A DNA stretch of 64,000 bases from contig DAHUXS010000014.1 of the NCBI GenBank assembly GCA_027306995.1, positions 1 through 64,000 on the forward strand, read 5' to 3'. The translations under genes and the position numbers were made by a program. Below are positions 26,860 to 36,784 of this stretch, piece after piece (position 1 is the stretch's first letter; each line of letters opens with the position of its first letter). The notes beneath the pieces are model-generated. The model made no database searches, was not told the origin of the DNA, and was given only the letters and a program-made list of their open reading frames with translations. The DNA comes from Lysobacter sp. (GTDB lineage: Bacteria > Pseudomonadota > Gammaproteobacteria > Xanthomonadales > Xanthomonadaceae).

Positions 26860-27738
26860 ATGGCTGAAATCACCGCTTCCCTGGTCAAGGAACTGCGCGA
26901 GCGCACCGGCGCCGGCATGATGGAGTGCAAGAAGGCACTGACCGAAAACAACGGCGACATCGACGCCGCGGCCGAATGGCTGCGCAAGTCGGGCCTCGCC
27001 AAGGCCGACAAGAAGGCTGATCGCGTGGCTGCCGAAGGCCGCATCGCGATGGCGCAGGCCGGCGGCAAGGCCGTGCTGGTCGAAGTGAACTCCGAAACCG
27101 ACTTCGTCGCCAAGGACGCCAACTTCATCGCCTTCACCGACGCCGTCGCCCAGGCCGCCCTGGCCTCCGGCGCCGCCGATGCCGAGGCGCTGAAAGCCGC
27201 CAAGCTCGCTTCCGGCGAGACCGTGGAAGAAGCCCGCGCCGCCGCGATCGCCAAGCTCGGCGAGAACATCCAGGTCCGTCGCCTCGTCGCCATCGACAGC
27301 GCCAACAACGTCGCGGCCTATGTCCACGGCGGCAAGATCGGCGTGCTGGTCGAAGTGAAGGGCGGCGACGCCGACTTCGCGCGTGGCGTCGCCATGCACG
27401 TCGCGGCGATGAACCCGCCGTACAACAAGGCTGCAGACGTGCCGGCCGACTTCGTCGAGAAGGAAAAGGAAATCGAGCTGGCCAAGATGTCCGAGAAGGA
27501 CAAGGCCAAGCCGGCCGACATCCTTGAGAAGATCATTGGCGGCAAGATCGCCAAGATCGTCAACGAAGTCACCCTGTACGGCCAGCCCTTCGTGCTCAAC
27601 ACCGACCTAAGCGTCGAAGCCGCGGCCAAGGCCGCCGGCGCCGACGTGGTGCGCTTCCAGCGCCTGGCCGTGGGCGAAGGCATCGAGAAGGTGAAGGAAG
27701 ACTACGCCGCCGAAGTCGCCAAGGCGATGCAAGTCTGA
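26860..27738 (+). CDS. tsf: translation elongation factor Ts
   Basis: EF-Ts recycles EF-Tu by nucleotide exchange. The 292-aa product has the N-terminal UBA-like part with [15 protein letters not shown], the SETDFVAKD motif that contacts EF-Tu, and the HVAAMNPPY core segment. GAGG precedes the ATG. It lies 100 nt after rpsB and is followed by a strong terminator, so it ends the operon; pyrH, often next, is 5 kb away. Confidence 0.98.
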   Translation: MAEITASLVKELRERTGAGMMECKKALTENNGDIDAAAEWLRKSGLAKADKKADRVAAEGRIAMAQAGGKAVLVEVNSETDFVAKDANFIAFTDAVAQAALASGAADAEALKAAKLASGETVEEARAAAIAKLGENIQVRRLVAIDSANNVAAYVHGGKIGVLVEVKGGDADFARGVAMHVAAMNPPYNKAADVPADFVEKEKEIELAKMSEKDKAKPADILEKIIGGKIAKIVNEVTLYGQPFVLNTDLSVEAAAKAAGADVVRFQRLAVGEGIEKVKEDYAAEVAKAMQV

Positions 27739-27761
27739 TCTCCACGTTCGCGTGAGAATCG

Positions 27762-27790
27762 AAAGCCCGCTGGCAACAGCGGGCTTTTTT
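27762..27790 (+). terminator. rho-independent terminator of rpsB-tsf
   Basis: Arms AAAGCCCGCTG and CAGCGGGCTTT (11 bp, perfect) flank a GCAA tetraloop, followed by a run of six Ts. It begins 24 nt after the tsf stop. Confidence 0.95.
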
Positions 27791-27799
27791 GTAGCCATG

Positions 27800-27844
27800 T
27801 GACGCTGTACGGCAGCGTATGTACACGAAACTGACGCTGCGTCA
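27800..27844. promoter_or_regulatory. clustered palindromes upstream of the pilus operon
   Basis: ACGCTG/CAGCGT (27802-27807 with 27813-27818) lies next to a perfect 6+1+6 palindrome, TGACGC-T-GCGTCA (27832-27844). TGACGCTG occurs twice, at 27800 and 27832, 32 nt apart. The remaining space to the pilin gene (27845-28086) is the most AT-rich stretch nearby and has no ORF; no clear -35/-10 pair was found. The cluster may be an operator for the pilus genes (inference). Confidence 0.4.
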
Positions 27845-28086
27845 CTTCATGAAATTGTCTTCATGCCGCGTTGAGCACCGATTCATTTTCCGACTGCTTT
27901 CGCATCGTTCGAATGCCAGGAAAATCTTGATGCGAATCGCGTTTAGGCATTACATGATTGTCGAATAATTGCTGAACCGCACAGTTTAGATTCCAGGACA
28001 ATCGACCTGGCATCAACTGGCACGGCTCCTGCTCATGGATGGGGGAAATCCCGTTTCACTCTTCCATACCCCAGGAATCGTTCCCC

Positions 28087-28578
28087 ATGAAGAAGCTCTC
28101 CCTCCTCGCCGTCGCCGTTCTGGCTTTCGCCGCCGCTCCCACCATGGCAGCCACCAATCCGGCCACCGCCAACTTCAACGTCACCCTGACCGTGCAGAAG
28201 GCCTGCACCGTTGGCGCCACCGACATCGCCTTCGGCACCCATGACTTCACCGAAGCCGGTCCGCTCAATGCCAACTCGACCATCACCGTGAAGTGCACCA
28301 AGGGCACGGCCTACACCGTCGCGCTCAACAAGGGCACCAACGGCGCCAGCGAAACCGCGCGCGTCATGAAGGGCGCCACCACGACCGACACCGTGGCCTA
28401 CACGATTGCCAACAACTCCAGCGGCGGCACCAACTGGGGCACCACTGCCGGCACGGTCGGCGGAACCGGCAATGGCGCCAACCAGACGCTCACCGCCTAT
28501 GGCCAGGTGCTGACGAGCGCGCTCAACGTCACCCCGGACAGCTATTCGGATGTCGTCACGGTCTCGGTCTCCTACTAA
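28087..28578 (+). CDS. spore coat U-type pilus subunit
   Basis: The 163-aa secreted protein has a signal peptide MKKLSLLAVAVLAFAAAPTMA, then a single spore coat protein U (SCPU) domain. The domain shows FNVTLTVQKACTVG, the YGQVLTSALNVTPDSYSD region and the C-terminal beta strand VVTVSVSY typical of donor-strand pilins. The ATG at 28087 was chosen over an upstream in-frame ATG (28039) because it starts the signal peptide and AGGAA lies before it. It is the first gene of a four-gene chaperone-usher operon, probably the major pilin. Confidence 0.9.
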   Translation: MKKLSLLAVAVLAFAAAPTMAATNPATANFNVTLTVQKACTVGATDIAFGTHDFTEAGPLNANSTITVKCTKGTAYTVALNKGTNGASETARVMKGATTTDTVAYTIANNSSGGTNWGTTAGTVGGTGNGANQTLTAYGQVLTSALNVTPDSYSDVVTVSVSY

Positions 28579-28587
28579 GCTAGACCA

Positions 28588-29307
28588 ATGACTGCAGCAC
28601 GCGTCCTTTTTGCTGGCCTGCTGGCCTGCGCCCTCCTCGTGACGACACCCGTACGGGCGTCGTCGTTGCAGGTGGCGCCGACCGGCCTCGCGCTGGCCGC
28701 CAATCAGAATGCCGACGTGCTGCGGCTGTCCAACACCGGCAACGACCCGATGCGGGCGCAAGTACGGGTATTCCACTGGACACAACGCGACGGCAAGGAC
28801 GTGCTGGAACCGACGCGCGACATCGTGGCCACGCCGGCCATGCTGTCGATCGCGCCGGGCGCCAGCCAGCTGGTGCGTGTGGTGCGGCTGACGTCACCCG
28901 GAGCCACGGAAGGCAGTTACCGGGTGATCGTCAGCGAATTGCCGCCGCCGAAAAAAGAAGGCGTCAAGGTCGGGCTGCAATTCGCCCTTGAATATTCGCT
29001 TCCGGTCTTCCTGTTGCCGTCAGGCGCCACGCAAGGCAACGACTACGCGTTGCATGCACGGCGCATGGGCAATGAACTCGAGGTGTCCAACAGCGGGCGC
29101 ATGCATGCCCGGCTGTCGCAGGTTTCGGAAATCGGTGCGGGGGGGCGACGCAGCGTGTTGTTCCCCGGCCTGCTCGGGTATGTATTGCCTGGCCAGACCA
29201 TGCGCTGGACGCTGCCACCCGCCAAGGATCCGGGCACCAGCGCCTTCGAGGCGGTGATCAACGATGACAACGCCGCCAGCCCGTTGCCGACTTCAACGAC
29301 GCCCTGA
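28588..29307 (+). CDS. pilus periplasmic chaperone (PapD-like)
   Basis: The 239-aa protein has a signal peptide (LLACALLVTTPVRA) and a PapD-type N-terminal Ig domain with LQVAPTGLALAANQNADVLRLSNTG and the family motif GSYRVIVSELPP. A shorter second domain follows (LEVSNSGRMHARL). The basic residues at the N-terminal strand and the VRVVR stretch fit donor-strand complementation. It starts 9 nt after the pilin stop, and its 3' end overlaps the usher gene by 44 nt. Confidence 0.9.
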   Translation: MTAARVLFAGLLACALLVTTPVRASSLQVAPTGLALAANQNADVLRLSNTGNDPMRAQVRVFHWTQRDGKDVLEPTRDIVATPAMLSIAPGASQLVRVVRLTSPGATEGSYRVIVSELPPPKKEGVKVGLQFALEYSLPVFLLPSGATQGNDYALHARRMGNELEVSNSGRMHARLSQVSEIGAGGRRSVLFPGLLGYVLPGQTMRWTLPPAKDPGTSAFEAVINDDNAASPLPTSTTP

Positions 29308-31639
29308 CCTCCTTGCGGTCGCACTGGCCTGTTGCCTGTTCCCCGTCATCGCGATGGCGGGCGACGGCGCTGCCGCCGATCCGGGAGCGACTGGCGACGA
29401 GGTTTATCTCGAGGTGTCGCTGAACCAGACGCAGAAGCCATCGCTGTATCGCTTCGTGGTCCGCAATGGTCGCCTCTATGCCAGTTCCTCCACCCTGCGC
29501 GAGTTGGGCTTGCGGACATCCGATGCCAACGCGGGCAGCGATCTGTTGCCTGTCGAACACGATGGCATCGTGGCCGCGTACGACATCGCCGCCCAACGCG
29601 TGACGATCACCGCGCCGTTGATGCAAATGGTGCTCGCCACCACCCGCATCGACGCGCGCGCCCAGGCCGACACGGCATCGCCGACGCCGCTTGGCATGCT
29701 TTTCAGTTACGACGCCGACGCCATCCGCAGCGGCGATGGCGGCAACGTGGTGATCGCGCCCGCGCTGAAGCTGTTCGGGCTCGGTCGCGCCACCCTGGAA
29801 ACCAATGGCATCGTGCAATCCAGTTCGATCGGCGATGGCTGGCACAGCCGCAGCGTGCGACTCGATACCCGCGCACGCTGGACGTTCCCGGATCGGGCAC
29901 TGGAAGTCGTCATCGGCGATACCCTGACCGATGGCCCCGACTGGAGCCGGCAAACCCGCATGGGTGGCATCCGCATCGGCACCAATTACCGTTCGTTGCA
30001 GCCATATCGCGTGCTGTCGCCCGGCCCGGTGTTCAATGGCGAAAGCGCGGTGCCCTCGAACGTCGAGTTGTACGTCAACGGCATCAAGCAGTACGAAGGC
30101 GAAGCGCCGGCCGGCCGTTTCGTCGTCAATGGCGCGCCGTCGATGGAAGGTCTCGGCACTGCGCAACTGGTGGTGACCGACGCATTCGGCCGCAGTCGCA
30201 GCATCGACATCCCCTTCTATGGCTCGCAGCGTTTGCTGGCACCTGGACTCGACGACTGGTCGGTCACGCTCGGGCGCGTGCGCCTCGACTACGGCGCGCG
30301 CTCCTCGCACTACGCGCTGGATACCGCGCTCGACGCCAGTTGGCGACGCGGCTTGAGCGGCAGCTTCACCAGCGAATTCCATCTCGAAGCCAGCCGAGGC
30401 CTGCGCGAAGGCGGTGCCGGCGGTTCATGGTTGCTTGGCCGTGCCGGCGTCGTGCATGCGGCATGGGCAGCCAGCAGCACCGGCGCATTGCACGGATCGC
30501 AATCGGCGTGGGGCTATCAATGGGCCAACGGGCGCTTCAGCTTCGCGCTCGACAGCATCCGTAGCCACGGCGATTACCGCGATCTTGCCGCGGTCGAATC
30601 CGGTTTCCTGCCGCCACGCGTATCCGAAAGCGCCAACGTCGGCCTGTCATTGGCAACGCTGGGCAACTTCAACCTCACCTATGCGCATCTCCAATACGTG
30701 GGACAACCGGCCAGCCGCCTGGCTGGCCTGTACTGGAGTCGCGCGGCGGGACGCCGTTGGTTCGTCAACGCCGGCGGCAACATCGATCTCGATCACCACG
30801 ACCAGCGCAGCTTCTCGCTGGGCCTCACCGTGCTGCTGGACGGACAACGCCAAGGGCATGCTTCGGTCCAGCGTTCGCAGGAGCGAACCATCACGCAACT
30901 GGACATGGCGAAGATGGCACGGGTGAACGGCGACATCGGTTGGCGCCTGCAAGCGCGCCACGACACTGCCGGCGGCAATGGCGGATTGGCCGAGGCGACC
31001 TGGCTGACGGAAGCCGTGCAGCTGACCGCTGGCGTCGCGCAGGACGGCGGCAATCGCCAGTACCACCTCGCGGCGAATGGCAGCGTGGTGTGGCTGGGAC
31101 GCAGCGTGTTCGCGTCGCGCCAGGTCACGGACGGTTTCGCATTGGTCGACACCGGCTATCCCAACGTGCCGGTCAAGCTCGAAAACCGCCCTTACGGCAC
31201 CACCAACCGCAGCGGCCAGATCATCCTGACGCCATTGTTCTCGTTCCAGCGCAACCTCGTGTCGATCGATCCGACCGCACTGCCGGCCAATGTGCGCGTG
31301 CCGGTGCGCGAGAAGGTCGTGGTGCCCGGTGCCAGCGGCGCGGCGACGGTGTCGTTCGAGCTTGCACAGGTGCATGCGGCCATCGTCGTGCTCCACGATG
31401 CCGCGGGCCGCGTATTGCCGATGGGCAGCGACGTGCATCGCGCCGGCGCGGCCGACAATGGCGACGACACCATCGTCGGCTACGATGGCGAGGTCTATCT
31501 GGAAGGCCTGTCCGCAAGCAACGTGCTGGAAATCGCCATGCCGAACGGCCGTTGCACGGCGCGCTTCGAATACGCCGCGCATGGCGCCGACATTCCACGC
31601 ATCGGACCGGTGACCTGCGCCGCGGAGAACGCGAAATGA
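29264..31639 (+). CDS. pilus outer-membrane usher
   Basis: The 791-aa usher carries a signal peptide, an N-terminal chaperone-binding region (EVYLEVSLNQTQKPSLYRFVV), the barrel, and the plug-domain stretch SNVELYVNGIKQYEGEAPAGRFVVNG. C-terminal domains end with NGRCTARFEY and a Cys pair (NGRC, VTCA). The length fits ushers of the spore coat U class. The gene overlaps the chaperone by 44 nt and the next gene by 4 nt (ATGA), a tight operon. Confidence 0.92.
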   Translation: MTTPPARCRLQRRPDLLAVALACCLFPVIAMAGDGAAADPGATGDEVYLEVSLNQTQKPSLYRFVVRNGRLYASSSTLRELGLRTSDANAGSDLLPVEHDGIVAAYDIAAQRVTITAPLMQMVLATTRIDARAQADTASPTPLGMLFSYDADAIRSGDGGNVVIAPALKLFGLGRATLETNGIVQSSSIGDGWHSRSVRLDTRARWTFPDRALEVVIGDTLTDGPDWSRQTRMGGIRIGTNYRSLQPYRVLSPGPVFNGESAVPSNVELYVNGIKQYEGEAPAGRFVVNGAPSMEGLGTAQLVVTDAFGRSRSIDIPFYGSQRLLAPGLDDWSVTLGRVRLDYGARSSHYALDTALDASWRRGLSGSFTSEFHLEASRGLREGGAGGSWLLGRAGVVHAAWAASSTGALHGSQSAWGYQWANGRFSFALDSIRSHGDYRDLAAVESGFLPPRVSESANVGLSLATLGNFNLTYAHLQYVGQPASRLAGLYWSRAAGRRWFVNAGGNIDLDHHDQRSFSLGLTVLLDGQRQGHASVQRSQERTITQLDMAKMARVNGDIGWRLQARHDTAGGNGGLAEATWLTEAVQLTAGVAQDGGNRQYHLAANGSVVWLGRSVFASRQVTDGFALVDTGYPNVPVKLENRPYGTTNRSGQIILTPLFSFQRNLVSIDPTALPANVRVPVREKVVVPGASGAATVSFELAQVHAAIVVLHDAAGRVLPMGSDVHRAGAADNGDDTIVGYDGEVYLEGLSASNVLEIAMPNGRCTARFEYAAHGADIPRIGPVTCAAENAK

Positions 31640-32628
31640 ACCTGCGCGCCATCCTGCTGTTGCTCTTCCTCGCCGGTCTCGGCCTGGCATCGCCGCGCGC
31701 GCATGCAACGACGACCTGCAGCGCATCCGCACCCGATATCGTGGTCGCCGGCTACGACGGCAGCGCGCAGGCATCGGCCAACACCAACGTGACGGTGACC
31801 TGCAATTCGGACGCGAGCTCGCTGCTGGGCGGAACCGCGTACGTCACCTTGTGCCTCTACATCGGCAACACGCCGCGCACGCTGCAAAACGGAAGCAATT
31901 CGCTGTCCTATGACCTCTACACGTCGGCCGGAACCGTTTGGCAGGCCTCGTCGGCGAGCCCTCCCTCACAGCAGATCTTCACCTTGAGCTACCAGGTCGG
32001 CGGACTGTTCAGCAGCGGCGGTAGCGGCCAGATCACGGTGCCGATCAGCGCAAGGATCCCCGCACAAACCGGATTGTCGACCGGCACGTACTCCCAGACC
32101 CTGACGGCGACCAGTGGCGAGTTCAGAAGTTCGGAACCCACCGGCTTCGGCGGCGGCACATCGCAACCCGCCAGTTGCAAGAGCGGTGGGAATGGCGGCT
32201 CGACGACCTCGCTCGCATTCCCCTTCACCGTTTCGGCCAATGTCGCGGCACGTTGCCTGATCCGCACCGCGACCGACCTCGCATTCGGCAGCGTACCGGG
32301 AATCCTTGCCGCGAACGTCGACCAGACTTCGCTGGTCACGCTCAACTGCACCAATACCACTGCCTGGAAAATGGGCCTCGACAACGGCATCAACGCCAGC
32401 GGCAACACGCGACGGATGACGGACGGATCCGGCAATTACGTGAACTACGAGTTGTATCGCGACAGCGCGCGTACGCAGCGTTGGGGCAATACCGTCAACG
32501 TCGATACCACGGCCGGCGCCGGCACCGGCATCGATCAGGGCGTGACCGTCTACGGTCGTGTCCCGGCGCCGCAAAATGCCACCCCGGGCAACTACAGCGA
32601 CACCGTCACGGTGACCGTCAGTTATTGA
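31636..32628 (+). CDS. two-domain SCPU protein, probable pilus tip subunit
   Basis: The 330-aa secreted protein has a signal peptide ([20 protein letters not shown]) and two SCPU domains. The first is at about residues 25-180 and is Cys-containing (TTTCSAS, VTCNSD). The second is at about 195-330 and ends VTVTVSY like the pilin ([24 protein letters not shown]). In related operons the last gene with a duplicated SCPU domain is thought to be the tip adhesin. It starts within the usher stop (ATGA). The operon ends 76 nt before pyrH with no clear terminator. Confidence 0.85.
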   Translation: MNLRAILLLLFLAGLGLASPRAHATTTCSASAPDIVVAGYDGSAQASANTNVTVTCNSDASSLLGGTAYVTLCLYIGNTPRTLQNGSNSLSYDLYTSAGTVWQASSASPPSQQIFTLSYQVGGLFSSGGSGQITVPISARIPAQTGLSTGTYSQTLTATSGEFRSSEPTGFGGGTSQPASCKSGGNGGSTTSLAFPFTVSANVAARCLIRTATDLAFGSVPGILAANVDQTSLVTLNCTNTTAWKMGLDNGINASGNTRRMTDGSGNYVNYELYRDSARTQRWGNTVNVDTTAGAGTGIDQGVTVYGRVPAPQNATPGNYSDTVTVTVSY

Positions 32629-32704
32629 ATCCGGAAACGGAACGACCGGCGATTCGACCATTCCGGTAGAATCGCGGCATCCCCCGACCTGCCCCGGAGC
32701 GCCC

Positions 32705-33421
32705 ATGACCGCCCTCGTCCATCGCCGTGTCCTGCTGAAACTGTCGGGTGAGGCGCTGATGGGAGACGAGGATTACGGCATCGATCCCAAGGTACTGGTG
32801 CGCCTGGCCAACGAGGTCAAGGAAGCGCACGACGCCGGCGCCGAAGTCGCGCTGGTGATCGGCGGCGGCAACATCTTCCGCGGCGCGGGCTTGGCCGAAG
32901 GCGGCATGGATCGCGTCACCGGCGACCACATGGGCATGCTGGCGACGGTGATCAACGCGCTGGCGATGCAGGACGCACTTGAAAAAGTCGGACTGAAGGC
33001 GCGCGTCATGAGCGCGATCAAGATCAACGCGGTCGCCGAAGACTACATCCGCCGTCGCGCCGTCCGTCATCTCGAGAAGGGCCGCATCACGATTTTCGCC
33101 GCCGGCACCGGCAACCCGTTCTTCACCACCGATTCCGGCGCCGCATTGCGCGCGATCGAAATCGAGGCCGACCTGCTGCTGAAAGCGACCAAGGTCGACG
33201 GCATCTACGATCGCGACCCCAAGAAGCACGCCGATGCCGTGCGTTACGACCGCCTGAGCTACGACGACGTGATCGCCCGCAACCTGCAGGTGATGGATAC
33301 CGCCGCCTTCGCGCTGGCTCGCGACAGCAAGCTGCCGATGCGCGTCTTTGACATCGACGAACCCGGCGCGCTGCTGCGCATCCTCAGCGGCGAAGCGATC
33401 GGCACCCTCGTCGCTGCATGA
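32705..33421 (+). CDS. pyrH: UMP kinase
   Basis: This cytosolic enzyme phosphorylates UMP to UDP and links pyrimidine supply to growth. The 238-aa product begins [14 protein letters not shown], then has [18 protein letters not shown] and [11 protein letters not shown], all typical of the bacterial amino-acid-kinase-fold UMPK. GGAG precedes the ATG. A TAGAAT at 32667-32672 could be its -10 element, though no good -35 is present. Normally it follows tsf; here a pilus operon separates the two. Confidence 0.97.
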   Translation: MTALVHRRVLLKLSGEALMGDEDYGIDPKVLVRLANEVKEAHDAGAEVALVIGGGNIFRGAGLAEGGMDRVTGDHMGMLATVINALAMQDALEKVGLKARVMSAIKINAVAEDYIRRRAVRHLEKGRITIFAAGTGNPFFTTDSGAALRAIEIEADLLLKATKVDGIYDRDPKKHADAVRYDRLSYDDVIARNLQVMDTAAFALARDSKLPMRVFDIDEPGALLRILSGEAIGTLVAA

Positions 33422-33438
33422 TTTCAATCATCTGAAAT
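33421..33438. repeat. short dyad upstream of the CDF gene
   Basis: ATTTCA and TGAAAT arms (6 bp, perfect) flank a 6-nt spacer, starting on the last base of the pyrH stop and lying 35 nt before the exporter start. It could be an operator for metal-dependent control or chance; nothing more can be said. Confidence 0.3.
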
Positions 33439-33472
33439 AGTATCCGCGCGCGGCATCGCCCAGACTTCCGCG

Positions 33473-34396
33473 ATGAGCGGACACCACAATCATTCCCATT
33501 CCAATACCCGCGCCTTCGCGTGGGTCACGCTGATCAACCTCGCCTACACGGCGGTGGAAGCGTGGTACGGCTTCAGCACCAATTCGCTGGCGCTGCTGTC
33601 CGATGCCGTCCACAACTTTGGCGACGTGCTCGGCCTCGGGCTGGCCTGGGGCGCCGCATTGTTGGCCAAGCGCCCTCCGCAGGGTCGCCATACCTATGGC
33701 TGGCGACGCGCCACCTTGCTGTCGCCGCTGGCCAATTCGCTGCTGCTGGTGGTGTTCTCCGGCGCGCTCGGCTGGGAGGCGATCCGTCGCTTCAATGCAC
33801 CGCCGACCATTCCGCCGATACCGGTGATGGTGGTCGCCGCGATCGGCATCGTGGTGAATCTCGCCGCCGCCGCCTTCGTTCATGGTGGCCACGAAAACGA
33901 CCTCAATCGCCGCGGCGCATTCCTTCATCTGGTTGCCGACGCCGTGGTGTCGCTGGCGGCGGTACTGGCCGGTGCCGGCATGATGCTGTTCGGATGGAGC
34001 TGGCTGGATCCGGTGACCGCGCTGCTGGTGTCGGTGGTGGTGCTGGTCGGCAGCTTCAAGCTGCTGCGCGACAGCTTCGATGCGGCGATGGACGCGGCCC
34101 CCGCCCACATCGACATCGAGGAAGTCTCGACCTTCATCCGCGAACAGCCCGGGGTCGTCGCCGTCCATCACCTTCATCTGTGGTCGCTGGGCAGCAACGA
34201 GATCGCGCTGACCGCCCACGTCACCCGCCCGCCCGCACCGGACGACAGCGACCACGACGCCTTCATCGATCGCCTCAACCACGCGCTCGACGATCGCTTC
34301 GGCATCAACCACGCCACGCTGCAGCTGGAACACGGCCGGGAATGCGGCCACGACTGCCATGATCGCGCAGCGCATCACGATCATCACGACCACTGA
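33473..34396 (+). CDS. cation diffusion facilitator, zinc/divalent-metal exporter (CzcD/ZitB type)
   Basis: The 307-aa inner-membrane protein has about six helices. The CDF transport site appears as [10 protein letters not shown] (His47, Asp51) and HLVADAVVS (second His/Asp pair). A cytosolic C-terminal domain with [23 protein letters not shown] follows. Both ends are His-rich (GHHNHSHS and HHDHHDH), as in zinc exporters of this family. It probably exports Zn2+, perhaps Co2+ or Cd2+, using proton antiport. It sits between pyrH and frr, which are more often adjacent. Confidence 0.9.
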   Translation: MSGHHNHSHSNTRAFAWVTLINLAYTAVEAWYGFSTNSLALLSDAVHNFGDVLGLGLAWGAALLAKRPPQGRHTYGWRRATLLSPLANSLLLVVFSGALGWEAIRRFNAPPTIPPIPVMVVAAIGIVVNLAAAAFVHGGHENDLNRRGAFLHLVADAVVSLAAVLAGAGMMLFGWSWLDPVTALLVSVVVLVGSFKLLRDSFDAAMDAAPAHIDIEEVSTFIREQPGVVAVHHLHLWSLGSNEIALTAHVTRPPAPDDSDHDAFIDRLNHALDDRFGINHATLQLEHGRECGHDCHDRAAHHDHHDH

Positions 34397-34440
34397 GGGC
34401 CCGAGAGTGGCCCGACCGGCGGCGTGGCGGCGTTCCCCCC

Positions 34441-34446
34441 TATAAT
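34441..34446 (+). promoter_or_regulatory. candidate -10 element upstream of frr
   Basis: A perfect TATAAT lies 31 nt before the frr start in an otherwise GC-rich gap. The expected -35 position reads GGCGGC, which is poor, so the promoter would depend on the -10 or on an activator. Confidence 0.4.
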
Positions 34447-34476
34447 CCCGGGTCACGTTTTTGTAGGAGGCCGGGG

Positions 34477-35034
34477 ATGCTGAACGAAATCAAGAAAGAC
34501 GCACAGGCACGCATGCTCAAGAGCATCGATGCCCTGCGCCACACCCTGACCAAGATTCGTACCGGTCGCGCCACCAGTGCGCTGGTGGATCACATCAAGG
34601 TGAATTACTACGGTTCCGACATGCCGTTGGCGCAGGTCGCCAGCGTCGCCGTGACCGATGCGCGCTCGCTCACCATCACGCCGTGGGAGAAACCGATGGT
34701 CGCGGCGGTCGAGAAGGCGATCATCAATTCCGACCTCGGCCTGACCCCGACCACCGCCGGCACCACCATCCGCATCAACATCCCCGCCCTCACCGAAGAT
34801 CGCCGCAAGGAACTCTCCAAGGTGGTGCATGGCGAGGGCGAGGACGCCAAGGTGGCGATCCGCAATATCCGCCGCGACGCCAACCAGCATGCCAAGGATC
34901 TTCTGAAGGAAAAGAAGATCACCGAGGACGAGGCCACGCGCCAGGACGACGAGATCCAGAAGATGACCGACAAGGCGATCAAGGATGTCGACGAGGTCGT
35001 GAAGCTGAAAGAACAGGAATTGATGTCGGTTTGA
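34477..35034 (+). CDS. frr: ribosome recycling factor
   Basis: RRF splits post-termination ribosomes with EF-G. The 185-aa length is exact for the family. [21 protein letters not shown] and the coiled-coil stretch [19 protein letters not shown] are diagnostic. TAGGAGG lies 8 nt before the ATG. Confidence 0.98.
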   Translation: MLNEIKKDAQARMLKSIDALRHTLTKIRTGRATSALVDHIKVNYYGSDMPLAQVASVAVTDARSLTITPWEKPMVAAVEKAIINSDLGLTPTTAGTTIRINIPALTEDRRKELSKVVHGEGEDAKVAIRNIRRDANQHAKDLLKEKKITEDEATRQDDEIQKMTDKAIKDVDEVVKLKEQELMSV

Positions 35035-35074
35035 TGGGCCTGTTGCGCTTGGTCATGCAGCGTCATCGGAACCA

Positions 35075-35117
35075 CTCGCGCTCGGTCACGTACTTCAGTA
35101 CGCTCCCTCGCGCTCGG
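35075..35117. repeat. REP-like element between frr and uppS
   Basis: An 11-bp direct repeat, CTCGCGCTCGG, occurs at 35075-35085 and 35107-35117. Between the copies lies a hairpin with arms CGTAC and GTACG around TTCA (35089-35102). The 145-bp gap has no coding signal. The compact repeat-hairpin-repeat layout looks like a small extragenic repeat; whether copies exist elsewhere in the genome cannot be seen here. Confidence 0.45.
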
Positions 35118-35179
35118 GCTCCTCTTCCTTGCCTGACCTGCGCTCACGACGGCCCTGAGATGGTTTGGAAAGTGGTGCC

Positions 35180-35911
35180 ATGAACGCTGGCACCCCGAGG
35201 CATGTCGCCATCATCATGGACGGCAACGGGCGCTGGGCCGAACAACGCCGGCGCCCGCGCCTGATCGGCCATCGCGCCGGCGCGCGCGCCGTGCGCGACA
35301 CCATCGAGTTCTGCATCGAGCAGGGCGTCGAGGCGCTCACGCTGTTCGCGTTTTCCAGCGAGAACTGGGGGCGCCCGCAGGAAGAGGTCAGCGGCCTGAT
35401 GCGGCTGTTCCTGTCGGTGCTCGATCGCGAGGTGGACGAGCTGGCGCGCCGCGACGTGCGCATCCGGTTCATCGGCGAGGCACAGGCATTCTCGCCCGAC
35501 ATCCAGAAACGCATGCAGGCGACGGAGGCGCTGACCGCCGCCAACACCGGGCTGACATTGGTGATCGCCGCCAATTACGGAGGCCGCCAGGACATCGCTG
35601 CGGCCGCCCGCCAACTGGCGACCGACGCCCGCGATGGCCGCATCGATCCCGCCACCATCGACGAAGCGATCTTCGCCGCCCACATGGCGCTGGCCGATCT
35701 CCCCGCCGTCGATCTCTGCATCCGCACCGGCGGCGACCTGCGCATCAGCAATTTCCTGCTGTGGCAGCTGGCCTACGCCGAACTATGGTTCACCCCAACG
35801 TTGTGGCCTGACATGGATGCAGCGACACTGCAGGCCGCATTCGACGATTTTTCCCGGCGCCAACGCCGCTTCGGACTCACCGGGGCGCAGGCGTCCCGGC
35901 AACAGGCATAA
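35180..35911 (+). CDS. uppS: undecaprenyl diphosphate synthase
   Basis: UppS is the cis-prenyltransferase that extends FPP to C55-PP, the lipid carrier for peptidoglycan and O-antigen. The 243-aa product has the catalytic Asp14 in [13 protein letters not shown], the [11 protein letters not shown] segment, NYGGRQDI and [15 protein letters not shown]. The ATG at 35180 was chosen with GGAAAG upstream. Substrate FPP would come from ispA, also in this window. Confidence 0.97.
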   Translation: MNAGTPRHVAIIMDGNGRWAEQRRRPRLIGHRAGARAVRDTIEFCIEQGVEALTLFAFSSENWGRPQEEVSGLMRLFLSVLDREVDELARRDVRIRFIGEAQAFSPDIQKRMQATEALTAANTGLTLVIAANYGGRQDIAAAARQLATDARDGRIDPATIDEAIFAAHMALADLPAVDLCIRTGGDLRISNFLLWQLAYAELWFTPTLWPDMDAATLQAAFDDFSRRQRRFGLTGAQASRQQA

Positions 35912-35914
35912 CGC

Positions 35915-36784
35915 ATGGCAGCGACCCGTACCCGCATGATTTCCGCCTTCGTGATGGGCCCGGCGGCCCTGCTGGCGGTCCTGTTCCTGCCCACCAGCTG
36001 GATGGCGGTGGTCGCCGCGTTGCTGTTCCTCGGCGGTTTGTGGGAATGGTTCAAGCTCTCCGGCGTCGAGGACAGCCTGTCGCGCCTGCTGCTGGTCGCC
36101 CTGCATTTGTTGATGATGGTGGCGCTGGCCTGGGGCTCGCATACCGCGCAAGGCGGCACCTCGGCCCTGTTCGAAGTGGTGATCGTGATCGGCGCGGCCT
36201 GGTGGGTGCTGAGCCTGCTATGGCTGGCCAATTACGAATTCGGTTCCCACCACGAAAGCTGGTCGCGGGTGGTGAAACTGCTCGCCGGCACGCTGGCGGT
36301 GATTCCCGCCTGGTGCGCGCTGCTGGTCCTGCACGGCACGCCCCAGGGCACGGTCGACCATGGCCTGATCCCGAAAGGCCACGTCTGGCTGCTGGTCGCG
36401 CTGATGACGGTCTGGGCCGCCGATACCGGCGCCTATTTCGCCGGACGCGCCTTCGGCAAACACAAGCTGGCGCCGCGCATCAGCCCCAACAAGACCATCG
36501 AAGGCCTGGCTGGCGGATTGCTGCTGGGCGTGATCGTCGGCATGGCCGTGGCGAGTTTCACCGGCATCGCGATCACCTCGTTGCCCGCGGTCGCCCTGCT
36601 CTGCGCGGTCACCGTACTGATTTCGGCGGTTGGCGACCTCTTCGAGAGCCTGCTCAAGCGCCACGCCGGCGCCAAGGACTCCTCCGACCTGATTCCCGGC
36701 CACGGCGGCATCCTCGATCGCGCCGACAGCGTGCTGGCGGCATTGCCGGTGTTCGCGCTGGTGAAAGGATTGCTGGGGCTGTGA
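35915..36784 (+). CDS. cdsA: phosphatidate cytidylyltransferase
   Basis: CdsA makes CDP-diacylglycerol, the branch point for phospholipids, in the inner membrane. The 289-aa protein has about eight hydrophobic helices. The CDS signature lies at the end: [20 protein letters not shown], then [15 protein letters not shown]. The gene starts 3 nt after uppS and overlaps dxr by 4 nt. Confidence 0.96.
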   Translation: MAATRTRMISAFVMGPAALLAVLFLPTSWMAVVAALLFLGGLWEWFKLSGVEDSLSRLLLVALHLLMMVALAWGSHTAQGGTSALFEVVIVIGAAWWVLSLLWLANYEFGSHHESWSRVVKLLAGTLAVIPAWCALLVLHGTPQGTVDHGLIPKGHVWLLVALMTVWAADTGAYFAGRAFGKHKLAPRISPNKTIEGLAGGLLLGVIVGMAVASFTGIAITSLPAVALLCAVTVLISAVGDLFESLLKRHAGAKDSSDLIPGHGGILDRADSVLAALPVFALVKGLLGL

